Assembly (NCBI GenBank): GCA_028673005.1
Contig: CM054117.1
Coordinates: 48,763,370 to 48,827,369 of the forward strand
Reading direction: 5' to 3'
Length of the DNA stretch: 64,000 bases
DNA from: Tanypteryx hageni
Lineage: Eukaryota; Arthropoda; Insecta; Odonata; Petaluridae
The notes beneath the pieces are model-generated. The model worked only from the letters and a program-made list of their open reading frames with translations, did no database searches and had not been told where the DNA came from. Position numbers and translations under genes: made by a program. How positions within the stretch are numbered: the first letter of the stretch is position 1; every line of letters starts with the position of its first letter. Positions 21,969 to 33,419 of the stretch are shown in pieces.

Positions 21969-23534
21969 CAAAATACGAGTCACATTATACACACATATAT
22001 GCGCACGGTATACATTTACAAATCTAAAAGTACCCACATATAGAAACATTTTTTTCACATTGAGCACAGAGGCACGGTAAAGATGAGCAAAGAATAATCT
22101 CGTTAATTACAAGATGAGAAGGAGAAAATAAAATGATCGTCAACCATCAGGAAGCATAAAAATCACGCGAAGGAAAGGAATCGAACAGCTGACCTCCGAC
22201 TTTCAAGGAGATGAAAAATTACTTCGTAACGGAAGAAGCGCCCATTAAAACGGCATTTGCTGAGAAATCAAAGGCCATCTTGCACCCGGCGAGGCGCTGG
22301 ATAAAAAATAAACAATAAATATACATCATTTTTCCGCCTCCACTGTTGCACATTGTGCGATAAACCTTCGTGGCGAGAAGTGTAAGGCAGAGTCTGAATT
22401 GAACATCCCCCGTGACCCTTTTCAACACTTCCTGTCCAATTAGTACCATTCGAAAAAGAAAAACACTACGCCGTAAAGGAATCTCCAATTACAAATTATT
22501 ATCGCAAAAAGCGAGACTTCCGAGGGTAATGACGCAGTATTTCATACTGGAACGAGTCGAGAAATTATTTTATAACGCGGCAGTTTTTACAAATTCACGT
22601 AGTTTACGAGAGACGACGGTTTTGCTATATTTTTTTCTTCTAGAAGAGAACAAACAACCTCGAACGTTTTGCGACCGCGCGGGGTTATGAGGGGTACCTT
22701 CGGAGAAGAAATTATAAGTCGTTTTCCGACATTCCGAGAAGCGCCGTCGCGGCGTAGCATCGGTGGTTTCCTTCATCCATAAAGAAATAAAGACGGAACC
22801 ATCCAAACAGAACCTCTTCCTTCCGAAGGAGGGACGGAATTGAATATTTTCTACGTACTCCTCCGTCACACCTAACGGAGCAGCTGCGAGACGATTAACG
22901 AAATAAGAAGGCTTCGACGCCTCGAAAAATTATTTCCTCCACGGGTCTTTTTTGATATAATACATTCCCGCGACCTCATTAATTGCCCATTCCTCTCCTC
23001 CCGTCTTATGGATGGAAAATGAACTTATTAAAGTTGGGAGATGAGAGACTTTTGACGATAAGATCATTAAAAGATAAAGAGAGCCGACGAGATCCTTGGT
23101 CATTATTGCTGCAAAAGAAGTTGTAAGGGAAGTCAATCAAGCAAAACGACTCTTGTGGAAAAAATAAGGACTTGTAACTTTTTCCCCCTCGGAGAGTTCT
23201 GATGAAAAAAGTAGATATTTTTGTGCGATGGCCTCGGAGCGAGCGGTTGTGTGGCGACGCAATCTACGATCTAAGATGACTTTGGATCGCCCCTAAAAAA
23301 ACGAAGGTTTTTGTTTTGTCCCTCTCTTTCAATTTTTTTATATGGGTGTATTTGGCGTCATTTGGGTAATTTTGCAGCTTAAAGAAACTTAAAAATTCGG
23401 TGCCTCGAAATAGGGAATAAATTCCTCGGTGATAGAAAGCGAATCGTGACTTTCTTTCTATTTTATTGAATATATGTGCTAAAATGGATTGTAGTCGCTC
23501 GATAAACAGTTTTCAATGACTTCTCCGTTTGATT
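21969..23534. other. No gene; one weak tRNA-like box near 22180
   Basis: The complement of about 22170-22200 contains GGTCAGCTGTTCGATTCC, a possible B box, but no A box or second copy was found. Overlapping frames on both strands at 22412-22869 have no domain. Otherwise empty. Confidence 0.4.
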
Positions 23535-23660
23535 TTCCGGCCTAGGTAGAGGGCTGGTTATCGTGCCTGGTTTTCAATGCTAGGGCAGCGGTTTCGAATC
23601 CTGTCCATGTCAAGGCAGTGTGTTTTCGTCTTTGTAAGCGTTATAAAACGGCTGTATATG
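23535..23660 (+). mobile_element. tRNA-derived SINE, family A (copy 2)
   Basis: GGTAGAGGGCTGG (A-box region), GCCTGGTTTTCAATGCTAGG, then a B box GGTTTCGAATCC (23590-23601, one extra T). This parallels the minus-strand copy at 3590-3760. A body continues with GGCAGTGTGTTTTCGTCTTT. The 3-prime end fades into AT-rich sequence. Confidence 0.6.
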
Positions 23661-25904
23661 AGCTAGGTACTTAAAATTAAAAATATTATTGCTTCAGAAA
23701 ACGAAATAAAAAAGAAGAAGAGAATTTATATGATAGTTATTAATGTAGAATGTATGCATATATGTCTTAAGTTTGGTCATGTGATTGTTAAAAAGGTGAA
23801 AGTATTCAATAAAAATATCAATTTCATCTTGTTATTTGAAGTTAGCTCGCTTTCTTGGGATTAAGTAAGTATAGTTTCAGCTTGGTCTCAATGAAGACGT
23901 TCAGTGCTAGCTCCTCACCGTAAATACCCCAATTCGAGAACGGAGAATCTTGCTGGCTTGCTGGCAAGTGGGAGAGCCGGGTCAAATACAGGCTTTTTTC
24001 CTCCTTCTTAAACTTCACATTTGCACTAAAAATGTCACTCTCTACCAAGGATAATACAACAACAACATAGAATGCTTGAAGCTAAAACAATACCATCGCC
24101 ATCCAGCATTATACCTATCTCGTCATAGGTAAGAGCAAAATTACACACTGAACACACACCTAACAATTTAACGCCATTCGTTTCACGATCATATTAATAA
24201 AAATACAGAAAATTCTTAGTTTTTTCAAAATAGCGTTTTACTGCGAGCGACATAAGTTCATCAACATTAAAAATAAACTACAAAGTCAAATGAATAAGTC
24301 GCGGTTTTCCAAATTTCTTTCGAATCGGAGCCGAGTCGTTCGGAATATCTTTTTTACCTCCGACTAAATGAAAAAACATCAACCATCCAAAACGATGAAA
24401 AGTCTTTTTTTTTTCTTTTTGCTCATTGCGACGAAACCACTCTAAAATCGATTAACCATCGCGTACGATCCGATATCGAGAGGGTTCGCCGACGACGAAA
24501 TCGCTCGCGGGAAGTCGGGCACTTTTTCGAGGCGACGATAAAAACGCAAAAAGGCCGCTCTCGAAAGGAAATTTTAAAAACCGCAAATTGCTCGAAGAGA
24601 CGGAGACATCAACGCCCGAGGGACCAAGTTGATAGACGACGGTTATAAGGAGGGAAAGAAAAGGGAGGTTTCAAAATCGAGCGGTGAAGCAAGCTGCGAT
24701 TTAGGTCGTAAAAACAATGCGGAGGAAACAAAAAGTTTCGGTCGCCATTTAACCGCATCCAAAGAAAGGATCAAAATCGCGGCCAGGTACCTATAACCCA
24801 TCCCAATCCTTCGAATCTCCACTCCACCTCCCCTCCGTCTTTTAAACAACTCAACCGAAACAGTCATAAGGAAATGCCATCACAATGATATCGTTGGGAC
24901 ATAGGATCAAGAAACTTGAATTTGAATCTCGACCTCCCGCGAAGAAGTTGCTTTCAATTACGATGCGACCCGAGCTCAAATGTATTTCTAATAAGATCAT
25001 AATCAGTAGTGGTTATCAATCCTTAGATTGGTTTGACTGACTAGGGAATATACACACATGGTGTGGTGGTTTTCCGTGACCTTCCACACCGGACACACAA
25101 AAAGAACGGAGGGAAATACTAATGTTGAGTTTGAGACCCCTTCTTAAAGAGCATGGAAAGGAAGAGCGATGACGAGAGACGTAAAACATCCTATCCCAGG
25201 AAAGGGTGGAGAGTCGACGGAGAGGCGCATACAAAAGAAGGGATAAATGAAAAGACTAGAGTAACGAGCCGGTTAACACGATTCGTCGACGAGCGGGGCG
25301 AGGAAAATCGAAAAATTGGGAGACAATGAGAAAAGGATAAGAAGGAGACGAAAATTTGGAAGCGAAACGAGACCGAAAAAATCATTCTAGAGGAAATGGT
25401 GCGCGACGGAGCGCGAACGACTCGGATTAAAAAATAAATATATCATGCTCGGAAAAAAATTATAAAGACCGGTCCAAGATCGATTAAAGTGGCGGAGAAG
25501 AGAGAAACATTAAACGCAAAAAAATCAACTCTTTCGATCCCGACGAGTAGGAAGAAAATTTGGACGGTTACGTGATAAGTAAAGGGAAAGGAGTTTGTAA
25601 GGGTTGGAGGATTCTCACTTTTTTCCTGTCTCTAAGGGCGTTCACCGAATCGCTCTTTCTTTCGGCGCGGAGGTTGAAGACAAGACGTCACTTACACGAG
25701 GCGTTGGAAGCGGCCGAGAAAAAAATCTTGAAAAAAATGAAAACTCCGATGCTTTAAAATATTACTGAATGGGAGAGAGGAGAGAAGTAGGTGTGTGCTT
25801 TGAAACAACGAGGAATTTGTGAGGGGAGTAAATGATTGGATAAACAAAGCTCTGAAAAACAAAGGAAGCTTGTAGGAGGAAAGGATCGTTTGTAACTCCT
25901 CTCT
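23661..25904. other. No gene recognised
   Basis: More than 2 kb without a convincing element. Several frames of 60-90 residues on the minus strand show no domain or repeat family. CG dinucleotides are fairly frequent between 24450 and 24620 and around 25260-25560. Confidence 0.45.
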
Positions 25905-26455
25905 TTCTTCTTTACTCTCTCTCTCTCCCTCCGCCCTTCTCTCTGCCCACGACAAGAAGAAAAAAACCCTTGCTTCTCTTCTCCTCCCTTTTTACGTACC
26001 TTTCAATACTTTTCTACCCTCATTTCCGCCGATGCCTCAATCGTTCTTTCCAGCTTCCAAACAAGAAATATAATTCAACCCCATCCACCCAAGGCGATCA
26101 CTTTCTTCACATCCTCGGTCCTTTTTCCGTTACCCTATCTCCCTCTTTCTCTCTATCCTTCTCTCTCTGGGTCCAGCATCATCTCTTTAAGGTCCCCAAA
26201 CCAACGCGACACCTTTCTTTTTTCCTCCAGCCTTCTCCTTTTTTCTTTCTTTCTCTCTCTCTCTCTCCCCACGTACGCCGCCTACCATTCTCCCAAAAAA
26301 CCCAGCCCATTCGAGTTTTTATCGCCAACCTTTTTCCTACATCCCTCCTCCCCTTCCCTCTGCCAAGACCCCACCCACATTCCCATCCTTCTAAATCCCT
26401 CCTCTCTTTCTGCCTCTTTCCCTTCTCTCTCTGGAACATTTTCTCCGCTGGTCGA
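25905..26455. repeat. CT-rich block, left half of a strand switch
   Basis: Pyrimidine-rich on the plus strand, giving Ser/Leu/Phe/Pro-rich plus frames (25970-26527). It changes within about 50 bases into the purine-rich block that follows. Confidence 0.8.
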
Positions 26456-26489
26456 TCTCATCTCAATCTCCAAAGTGTACAGGAGACCC

Positions 26490-26830
26490 AAAAGACGAGC
26501 TACAAAGAGAGAAAGAAAGTGGAATGAATGGCCCATGCAAGGGAGGAGTCTTGAAAGAGGAAGAAAGAGTGATGGATAGAAGAGGGTGAATTTGGAACGA
26601 GAAAGGGAGAGAGAGAAAGTAACAGGAAGAGGGAGAAAAAGCTGCGAAGTTAGGTGGAAAAGCAAAGAGAGAACGAAGAATTAGAGAAATATGTAAGTGA
26701 AGGAAACGGGGACAGAGACAGAAAGTTAAGGATGCGAAGAGGTGAAAAAAGGAAGAAATGGAGAAAGGTGGGAGAGCGATGTAGAGAAGATGGACAAAGA
26801 GAGGAAGGGAGAAGGGAAGAAGAAACAAAA
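26490..26830. repeat. GA-rich block, right half of a strand switch
   Basis: Purine-rich on the plus strand (GAGAGAGAAAG, GAAGAAAGAG). Together with 25905-26455 it forms a CT-to-GA inversion of composition about 0.9 kb across. No exact palindrome is visible. Confidence 0.8.
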
Positions 26831-26833
26831 TAA

Positions 26834-27197
26834 GGTAAACCCCAGATCTACCGGATGGCTCGGGACCTATTACGGTTAATCGGATATTCCTGTTGATCGA
26901 TGCACATAGGTACACATACCATAGTGCAGTGGTTCTTAAACTTTTTTGAGCCGCGGCACACTTTCAAAGATAATGAGAGTTATGCGGCACCCCAGTAATG
27001 TGACAAGCTTAACATCTTTTTATATATGGATATTACAACCTTTGGACACACATTTATTAGGAATAGGACAAGTAAATACCGTGCATGCGTACGTGCGCAG
27101 TGCAGCATAAAACACATCCAAGATATAAGCCAAGTTCTAAACATTCCAGTTAATCAGATTTCCGGCTATTCGACATTCATTTAATAGGGAGTTTACT
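26834..27197. mobile_element. pogo/Tigger-like MITE, copy 1
   Basis: The left end GGTAAACCCC and the reverse complement of the right end CAGTAAACTCCC form short inverted termini. GGTTAATCGGATATTCC and AAGTAAATACCGT match 39820-40849 at both sides of its centre. The family resemblance to pogo/Tigger termini (CAGTAAAC...) is inferred. The centre is occupied by a hAT fragment from 26927. Confidence 0.55.
26927..27050. mobile_element. hAT 5-prime terminus fragment
   Basis: CAGTGGTTCTTAAACTTTT followed by GAGCCGCGGCAC is a very typical hAT left end. No matching right terminus or 8-bp duplication follows before the host MITE resumes near 27051. The copy is truncated, or its right end has decayed. 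Confidence 0.6.
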
Positions 27198-28060
27198 GAG
27201 AAACGCGAAATGTGGAAGGTGAATCGTAAGCAATAGGAGAAGCTGAGGAAAAAGTGATTGAAAAAGTAGGAGATTATAAGGAGAAAGAGCTAAGAGGGAA
27301 AAAGTGACGAAGAAACGGACAAGAGGAAGGATTCGAAAGAAGAGAGCATTCTCAATAATGAACAAGATGAGTCGGAGATGATAAAGTTGCAGAAATTTAA
27401 GGGAAATGAAAGAATATTGTCATACTTCTGGAATTGGGCACAGCTGTGGAAATACAGTTTTATTTAATTTGATATATCATTATGATCTTATAACTTACAT
27501 TTTTGGCTTGAAAAGTTGTTTTCCTTCTTTAAAAATTCGAATAGGATATTAGTCAGGAAAAACAGAGGAGTGTCGCGAGCAGTTGACGAGCACAGAATGT
27601 AGATGAATGTAAAACTGAACGGATTCCTATATACATTGCCAATGTAGACATTTCGAATCGCCCGGTGATGCAGTAGTTACTGTGAAACCGGTCGCGAAAA
27701 TAAAGAGGAAATTGATAGTTTTAAATCATTTTTATAATAACGTTCCACGAAATGACACCATCTTTGGTCAATCATTGGAGGAGGAAGGGAAAACAGCGCG
27801 AGGAAAGCAAGAAAGAGAAGCAGATGAAGAGGAAAGAGGAATTACAGGAGAAAAAGAGTCGAAAGGGGAGGAAGAGGAGGAGAAACGGGGCGGATACAAG
27901 TAAGTCAGCCTCTCTTTCCGCTCTTATTGGCTTAGGAACGTGTTCGGTCTTCAAAATCGAACTGGCGAACTCCTCTTCACTCTCAACATTGGTTCGGTTT
28001 TTTGGCATGTGAAACGCTTGTGCGTGTGTCTTCGCTAAAGGGTGGGTTTTTCGTATGTGA
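27198..28060. other. No gene; GA-rich patch 27775-27895
   Basis: The patch encodes a Lys/Glu-rich chance frame. Nothing else notable was seen. Confidence 0.45.
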
Positions 28061-28870
28061 CAGAGAGAGAGAGAGAGAGAGAGAGGAAAAGTGAGGATTG
28101 AAAGAACGGATAGGACACGATCCAAGAAGTCCTCGTACCAAAGTCTCTCTCTCCCTCCCGCCTTCCCACTATTTTTCCTCTCCACCATTTCACTCGACTA
28201 CCACGTTCCTCCGCCACTCCTCCCATTCCCGATTCCTTTCCCCACCTCCTACTCCTTTTAAAATCGTATACGCACGCAAGAGAGCATGATGTAACTCTAA
28301 AGAAGTGATGGCACTCCGGAGGACATAAATACCTTCATTATTCCTTTCCGATACTTGGCCCGGGGAGGTTCTTCATGGTGATGCTTGGAGAGAGCGAGAG
28401 AAAGAGAGAGAGAAAGAGGGGGAGAGAGAGAAAGAGAGAAAGGAAGACGTCGAGAGGCGGCGGAGAGAAATAAAAGGAAAAAATATTTTTTTAGTGTCGA
28501 GTACGGAGAGTGGAGAGAAACAAGGAGTGCGGTGGTAGGGAGGGAGAGGAGAGAGAGAAAGAAGGGAGAGGAGAGAAAAGGGAGGGAGAGGAGAGAGTGA
28601 AGGGAGGGAGAGGAGGGAGAGGAAAGAGAGGGAAGGGAGGGAGAGGAGAGAGAGAAGAGAGGGAGTGGAGATAGAGAGAAGGGGGGGAGAGAGAGAAGGG
28701 AGGGAGAGGAGAGGAGGGAGAGGAAAGAGAGAGAAGGGGGGGAGAGGAGAGAGAGAAGGGAGGGTGAGGAGAGAGAGAGAGAGAGAAGGGGGAGTGTAGA
28801 GAGAGAAGAGAGGGAGCGGAGATAGAGAGAAGGGGGTGAGAGAGAGAGAGAAAGGGGTGAGAGGGCAAAA
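28061..28870. repeat. (GA)n run, CT patch and GA-rich block
   Basis: A pure (GA)n at about 28062-28085, a CT-rich patch (28140-28260) and a 490-bp purine block (28383-28870) built on an imperfect 20-30 bp GGGAGGGAGAGGAGAGAGAG unit. The 181- and 177-residue minus frames are its Ser/Leu/Pro translation. Confidence 0.9.
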
Positions 28871-30478
28871 AAGGAGGAAGGGAAGGAAACGGACGGAATG
28901 GAATGACCCGAAATGCAAATGTCGCCATACCTTCGGGTGTCGCTCTAAAAATTCGGGAACTTGTGCGAGTTGAAAGATAAGGCGGAAGGAGAGGGGCGGA
29001 GGGGAAGAAGCTATCTTTACTCACTGGTGGGCAGTAAACTATATATTTCTACTGCGTCCCGGTCAGCATATCATAATATGGAGACGGTGGACGACGACTC
29101 CACCCGGAATGTTTCACCGGTCTCGGGGGGTGTCGTCGGATTTTAGCATTTTTTAGTATCGCTCCTATAAAAAAGTGTTGGCGTGGCAACACGAAATTCC
29201 GACAATGGGACTGGCTCGGATTATACGGAGGGAAAAAATGTGGGTGCAGACGTTGGGTCTTTTTTCGTAACGGAGCGGCCAAAGCGATTCCTTCCCGTCC
29301 GTCCTTTAACAGTTATTTTTTCGAGATAAAATTAAAATATTGGCAATGTTTCCGGAAATTTTTGCATAAAAGCTGAATGTAATAAATTCGCAGCTCTCTG
29401 CGGATATGTAGTTCCTATCTACTGCCGGTCCGTGTGACAAAATATGACGTCGATAAGTTATAACGCGGCAGATGTAACGTGGCGAGAAGTAAAAAAAAGA
29501 ATTTTTTTATTTGCGGTCGCGAGGCTAAAGACTGCAGATGCAAAAAATTCGATTCAGGAATTTAAAATACGTTTTAGCAAACTTTCCCAAAAAAATATAG
29601 TTTTAAGTACGATCGGATCTCTAGACACGAGGAAATGCAAAAATAAAATCGTGACGGAGCTCGAGTATTATAGGTACGGAACTATGTTGTGTTTTATTGA
29701 TTCGTATCTAGACAAGCTCGATGGTAAGGTTAAACGCAACGGTTATTACGTACTTTATTAAATCATTGATACACAAGTCCTGAACATATATGTATATACC
29801 TCCACTCAGAGAGAAATTAAAAAAAAAACTTTAAGTCAACACGCGTAATATTTGCGACAGTAAAACTTCGCGGCGTCCCGAATCTAATACGCCTGACGTC
29901 TATTTGCAATTCTCAACCTGGCTCCAACAAGGATGTGCAACTTTTCCCCGGCATAAAACGGCATTCGTGCCGCGAGTAAATTGCGGACGCGTACCACTCC
30001 ATTTCGAGGCGTTGTTCCCAAATGATTCCATTGCGAACGCGAGAAGATCCCCCGGGATCGGGACGGCTTCGAGACGACAGAAAAGAAAAACGAACTCGTC
30101 GTTTCGCGATAATTGCTCCGATACGAATCTCTTTTCGCATAGAGTCGTCGATACGAAGCACGGCGCGCGTTTTATTTCCGATTTTATTTCCGAGGCGCAA
30201 TCTTCCGCAGAAACACCATCTTTCTTTTTAATGCACCGCGCACTCTCTGCATAACGCATTGCTCGGACGACCTTTTATTTTATTTTATTTTTGGTCGGGA
30301 AAGGATCTTCCCCCGTTATTTTACGACCGTTTTGTCTTAACGAGGCGATAAACAGGCGAAAATGGGGGTGGCGACAAAACGGACCGAGGAGAAAATAATG
30401 AAAAAACACCGTCGGAACTTTTTTCACGACCCCGCGCACTTATATTTTCTTAACGATCCATCTCTTTTATTTCGATCG

Positions 30479-30479
<1 letters not shown>
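28871..30479. other. No supported gene
   Basis: Frames at 29444-29761 (plus, 105 aa) and 29900-30259 (both strands, 116-119 aa) are open but have no recognisable domain. The latter is open in several frames at once, as expected of a stop-poor, CG-containing stretch. TTGGCGTGGCAAC at 29172 resembles an RFX half-palindrome with a mismatch. Confidence 0.45.

Positions 30480-30541
<62 letters not shown>
30480..30541. repeat. (GA)n microsatellite
   Basis: About 26 pure GA units, then an interrupted GAAAGAGAGAGAAA. Gives Glu/Arg and Ser/Leu chance frames. Confidence 0.97.
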
Positions 30542-30542
<1 letters not shown>

Positions 30543-31699
30543 AACATGGCGACATCCGTAAAAGCTCGGAAAAAAAATACTCTCCACTTCCCACACCCTT
30601 AAAGATGTACACGCATACCTACCATTGCACTAAAACAGATAAAATACTGTCCGAGCTATTTTTTATAGGCTGCAACGTTATTTCGGCCGGATTATTTTTT
30701 TATCTCTCTCCCTCACTCGCTCCGAGAGAACATATGCGTACAGAAAGGGCGCGGCCTTTAAAATGGAAGATTTCTGTAACAAAGGCAATAAAACGCACAA
30801 AATGACCGGTCCAGTTTATCGCCGTAAAAAAAAGAGAAAACTTTCGGCTTAGCTTTTTTAATTGGGACCATTATGCCAGGTTTCCGCGAATGAAAATGGT
30901 CGTTACCTCCGCAAGATTCATTGCAATGTCCGATCTGTCGATCCTTAAAAAATGCAGTTACTCCGAAATTTACGGCGTCCGCGACGGTTACCGGCCTTTT
31001 TGAATCGATCGATGGGCCGTTAAAACGATTCGGAAAAGTAGTAGTTGTGTTGTCATTAGGATGATTTTCGGAAAAAATTACAATTTTTCGCGAGTTATTT
31101 GTTGTTTTTTTCCGCCTCTACATCGAGCGGGAGTACAGTTTTCGCTCGTTGAAGGATGTGTATCCCGCTCGCTTAACTACCAATCGGTAGAGCGAATTTT
31201 TACCAAATAACGCTAATGCCGATGAAGAAAGTATGAATGATTAGGAAGAAATATTTATTTCGAAACACTGAATATCTAATTTTAGGGAAATTTAATGGAT
31301 CTTAACTCCTTTCAACTCCTCTATCATGGTTTCATTATTAGCTATGCATTAATATTGTTAAATTGAAGATGAAAGTCTAATATTCCTTTGTTTTTTGATA
31401 CGTAAAATTATTAGGTAAATGTAATTCATTACAGAGTCCTTAATTTTGTGGAATTCAATAAATAAATAATAAAGGTGATAATGAATTTGCTCGTCGAAAT
31501 CCGGGTCGACGTTTTTTCAAATAGTAAAGTGAGATTAAATAAGTCACTTTCTGCGTTACTATTGGGTAAATGTTCAATAGAAGTGAGGAGAAATTAAAAT
31601 TAACTTTATTTATTTATCGATTAATTGATGTTATTGCTAAATAAACATTTAATTTTATGAACAGTCGGCTTACAGAACGAGGAAAATTAGATGATTTTT
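30542..31699. other. No gene recognised upstream of the tRNA
   Basis: AT-rich with some CG-containing stretches (30900-31030). No element ends or domains. Confidence 0.45.
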
Positions 31700-31706
31700 A
31701 AAAAAT

Positions 31707-31796
31707 TGCTCCAGGTGAGGCTCGAACTCACAACCCCGGCATAGCTCGGCCACTGTCTTATAAGTACCGTGCGCTAACCAATTGCGCCACTGGAGC
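31707..31796 (-). tRNA. tRNA-Ile(UAU), intron-containing
   Basis: Supplies isoleucine at AUA codons. On the minus strand the acceptor stem GCTCCAG/CTGGAGC pairs perfectly (7 bp), the D arm is GCGC...GCGC, the anticodon stem CGGTA/TGCCG, and the T arm GTGAG-TTCGAGC-CTCAC (5 bp) with discriminator A. The anticodon loop CTTATAA carries TAT. About 16 bases between the loop and the 3-prime anticodon strand form an intron at the usual position, as in animal tRNA-Ile(UAU) genes. A and B boxes are intact. A T6 run (complement of 31700-31705) one base past the gene is a good Pol III terminator. The 90 nt total fits this family. It looks functional, and a broken partial copy lies 68 bp upstream. Confidence 0.95.
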
Positions 31797-31863
31797 TCTG
31801 AAAGAAACTTTGAAGTTTTTTTAGAAATCTTTCCATAAAATTCTTGAATGGTGAAAACACATT

Positions 31864-31926
31864 AGGGCATAGCTCGGACACTGTCGTGCAATATCCGTGT
31901 GCTAACAAATTTTACCTCCGGAGCAC
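31864..31926 (-). pseudogene. Decayed partial copy of tRNA-Ile(UAU)
   Basis: The segments GGCATAGCTCGG, CACTGTC, CCGTG, GCTAAC and CCGGAGC (plus-strand reading) follow the order of the intact gene from the intron to the acceptor 5-prime strand. The anticodon region has changed from CTTATAAG to CGTGCAAT, and the T arm with the 3-prime acceptor strand is missing. It cannot encode a tRNA. Same orientation as the intact gene, so probably a local tandem duplication that decayed. Confidence 0.8.
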
Positions 31927-33012
31927 AGAGTAATACCTGCAAATTACTTTTAACTTTTTAATTTTACGCATACCTATTATTCGTACAAATGACCAAGACA
32001 TTTATTCAATGAAAACTGGGATTATTGATATATACCCCGAGGATCATACATGTTTTACCTTCACAGATACGGCAAAGATATCAGATTACTAGCTCGTGTA
32101 ATTACTATTGGTTATTTTTTTGGAGCAATTTATTCAAGCATTAGATGCAATTTTTTCGAATAGTCATTTTCAGGACTCGGAAACCTGCGGATCGCTAAAC
32201 AAATCCTCTCCCGTATATATCATTTGGAAAGAATAATTCGCTTCTGGCCACAAATAACGCAAGCTATCGTTTATTTATAAGAATGCTCTGAATTATGCAT
32301 TGGAATTCTTTTTCTGAGGCTTTTCTAATGTTGGAATTACTACTGAATTAACTCATTAATTCGGTTGGCGACCACTGCTCTAACAGAAATCTCCACTAGA
32401 ACTATTCATTCTCTATCATGGTCCGTGTTTGTTTAAAAAATTCTCGAAACGACGAACTGAACGCTTTCTGTCGCAAGTCGCGGGGTTGAAAAATCTTTGA
32501 GTCACGTTTACGTTTGCATTTTATTCTCCTTTCGTCAAAACCCTCGCTCTACCATTGATTAATTAACGTCCATTAGATAAATATTTACGACCTTAATCGC
32601 GCAGAATTGGCAAGATTAGTGGGCACATTTTCAATTTAACTCGTCTCTCTGTCTACGACAGCTTGGACTTTTTTACCCTCGTCTCAAGCCTCACGGCTGT
32701 TTCCCTCTCGTGGATCCATTCTCACTCGTGACCTCATTCACTTGGTCTAGCCAAGTTTTTCTTGGCTTCATCTAGTCATGCATTTAACCCTACAGGAATA
32801 TTTTCTTCGCGTGCCGACTCAAATTAATAAAGACGAGCTTCTACCAGTTCTGCAGTAGCTGTATCCGTGATCTTAAGAATTCTTTTTGTTAGATTAACAT
32901 GGAATGAATGCACAATTTTTTGAGTGCATAATGAACTTAAAAATACGAAACATTCAACAACCCATTTAATGTCATTAAAAATGACTGAAAACATTTTAAA
33001 CTGCATATCGTT
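31927..33012. other. Mostly unassigned; possible hAT remnant at 32.2 kb
   Basis: Apart from the weak element listed at 32171-32377 no structure was recognised. Frames here are short and domain-free. Confidence 0.4.
32171..32377. mobile_element. Possible decayed hAT-like MITE
   Basis: CAGGACTCGGAAACCTGCGG at the left and GGTTGGCGACCACTG at the right match as inverted termini at about 10 of 15 bases and resemble the CAGGGGTCGGCAACC ends of the element at 53.3 kb. No target duplication was found. Confidence 0.35.
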
Positions 33013-33026
33013 AATGTTCTTCTTGG

Positions 33027-33405
33027 ATATAAATAAAAACTCCTGAACTGTAAAATAATCCAAGTGGGCAATCACACGTCAATAAGAGGAAAATAGAGGG
33101 GGATAAATAATAAATTTATACGACTTCAGCTACTGGAGATGAGAGCTTAGCTCTCGAAATACGTATCTAGTGAGTTTTTCCAGAGTGACTGTGCGTTTGT
33201 ATGTGCTTTCCTTTTCCATTTAGGCTTGTTTCCGACAACATTTCCCTGTAGGCTGCCGTCCTGCAAACTTGCAAGTATAAATTTATTATTTGTTTTCTCT
33301 CTATTTTCCTCTTATTGACGTGCGATTGCTCACTTGGATTATTTTACGGTTCAGAAGTTTTTATTATTTCCATTCTGTACACCGTAGTCTCCAAATTTAA
33401 TTTTC
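33027..33405. mobile_element. Fold-back retroelement, probably inverted Penelope-type terminal repeats
   Basis: Two inverted arms of about 97 bp (33025-33121 and 33275-33371) are nearly identical, sharing GTAAAATAATCCAAGTG, CACGTCAATAAGAGG and AAATTTATAC. They are separated by 153 bp. The whole is flanked by an exact 14-bp direct repeat AATGTTCTTCTTGG (33013-33026 and 33406-33419), a target duplication of retroelement size. The loop contains a hammerhead-like motif on the plus strand (33129-33171) and a weaker one on the minus strand near 33228-33262. Penelope-like elements are known for inverted or tandem terminal repeats carrying hammerheads, so that assignment is favoured. No protein remains. 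A fold-back DNA element is the alternative. Confidence 0.75.
33129..33171 (+). ncRNA. Hammerhead ribozyme-like structure, best candidate
   Basis: In order: GCTA (33129-33132), core CTGGAGA (33133-33139; consensus CTGANGA, one change), one spacer T, a 6-bp stem GAGAGC/GCTCTC with TTA loop (33141-33155), GAAA (33156-33159), a very short stem III (AT/AT around ACGT), C at 33167 where cleavage would occur, then TAGT (33168-33171) pairing with GCTA as stem I with one wobble. All parts are placed correctly for a hammerhead with minimal stem III, the form reported in Penelope-like elements. The A-to-G core change and extra T may weaken or abolish cleavage. Confidence 0.45.
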
Positions 33406-33419
33406 AATGTTCTTCTTGG

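Noticed and set aside
22170..22200. Possible tRNA B box GTTCGATTCC on the minus strand
   Set aside because: No A box at the right distance and no second copy. A 10-base match alone is not enough for a SINE call.
29172..29185. Second X-box-like sequence GTTGGCGTGGCAAC
   Set aside because: One half-site has a mismatch to the RFX consensus and nothing else supports it.
29444..29761. 105-residue plus frame
   Set aside because: Composition is plausible for a small protein, but there is no domain, no repeat match and no promoter or splice context.
29900..30259. Open frames of 116-119 residues on both strands of the same segment
   Set aside because: Simultaneous openness in several frames indicates a stop-poor stretch. 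No similarity or domain was recognised in any frame.
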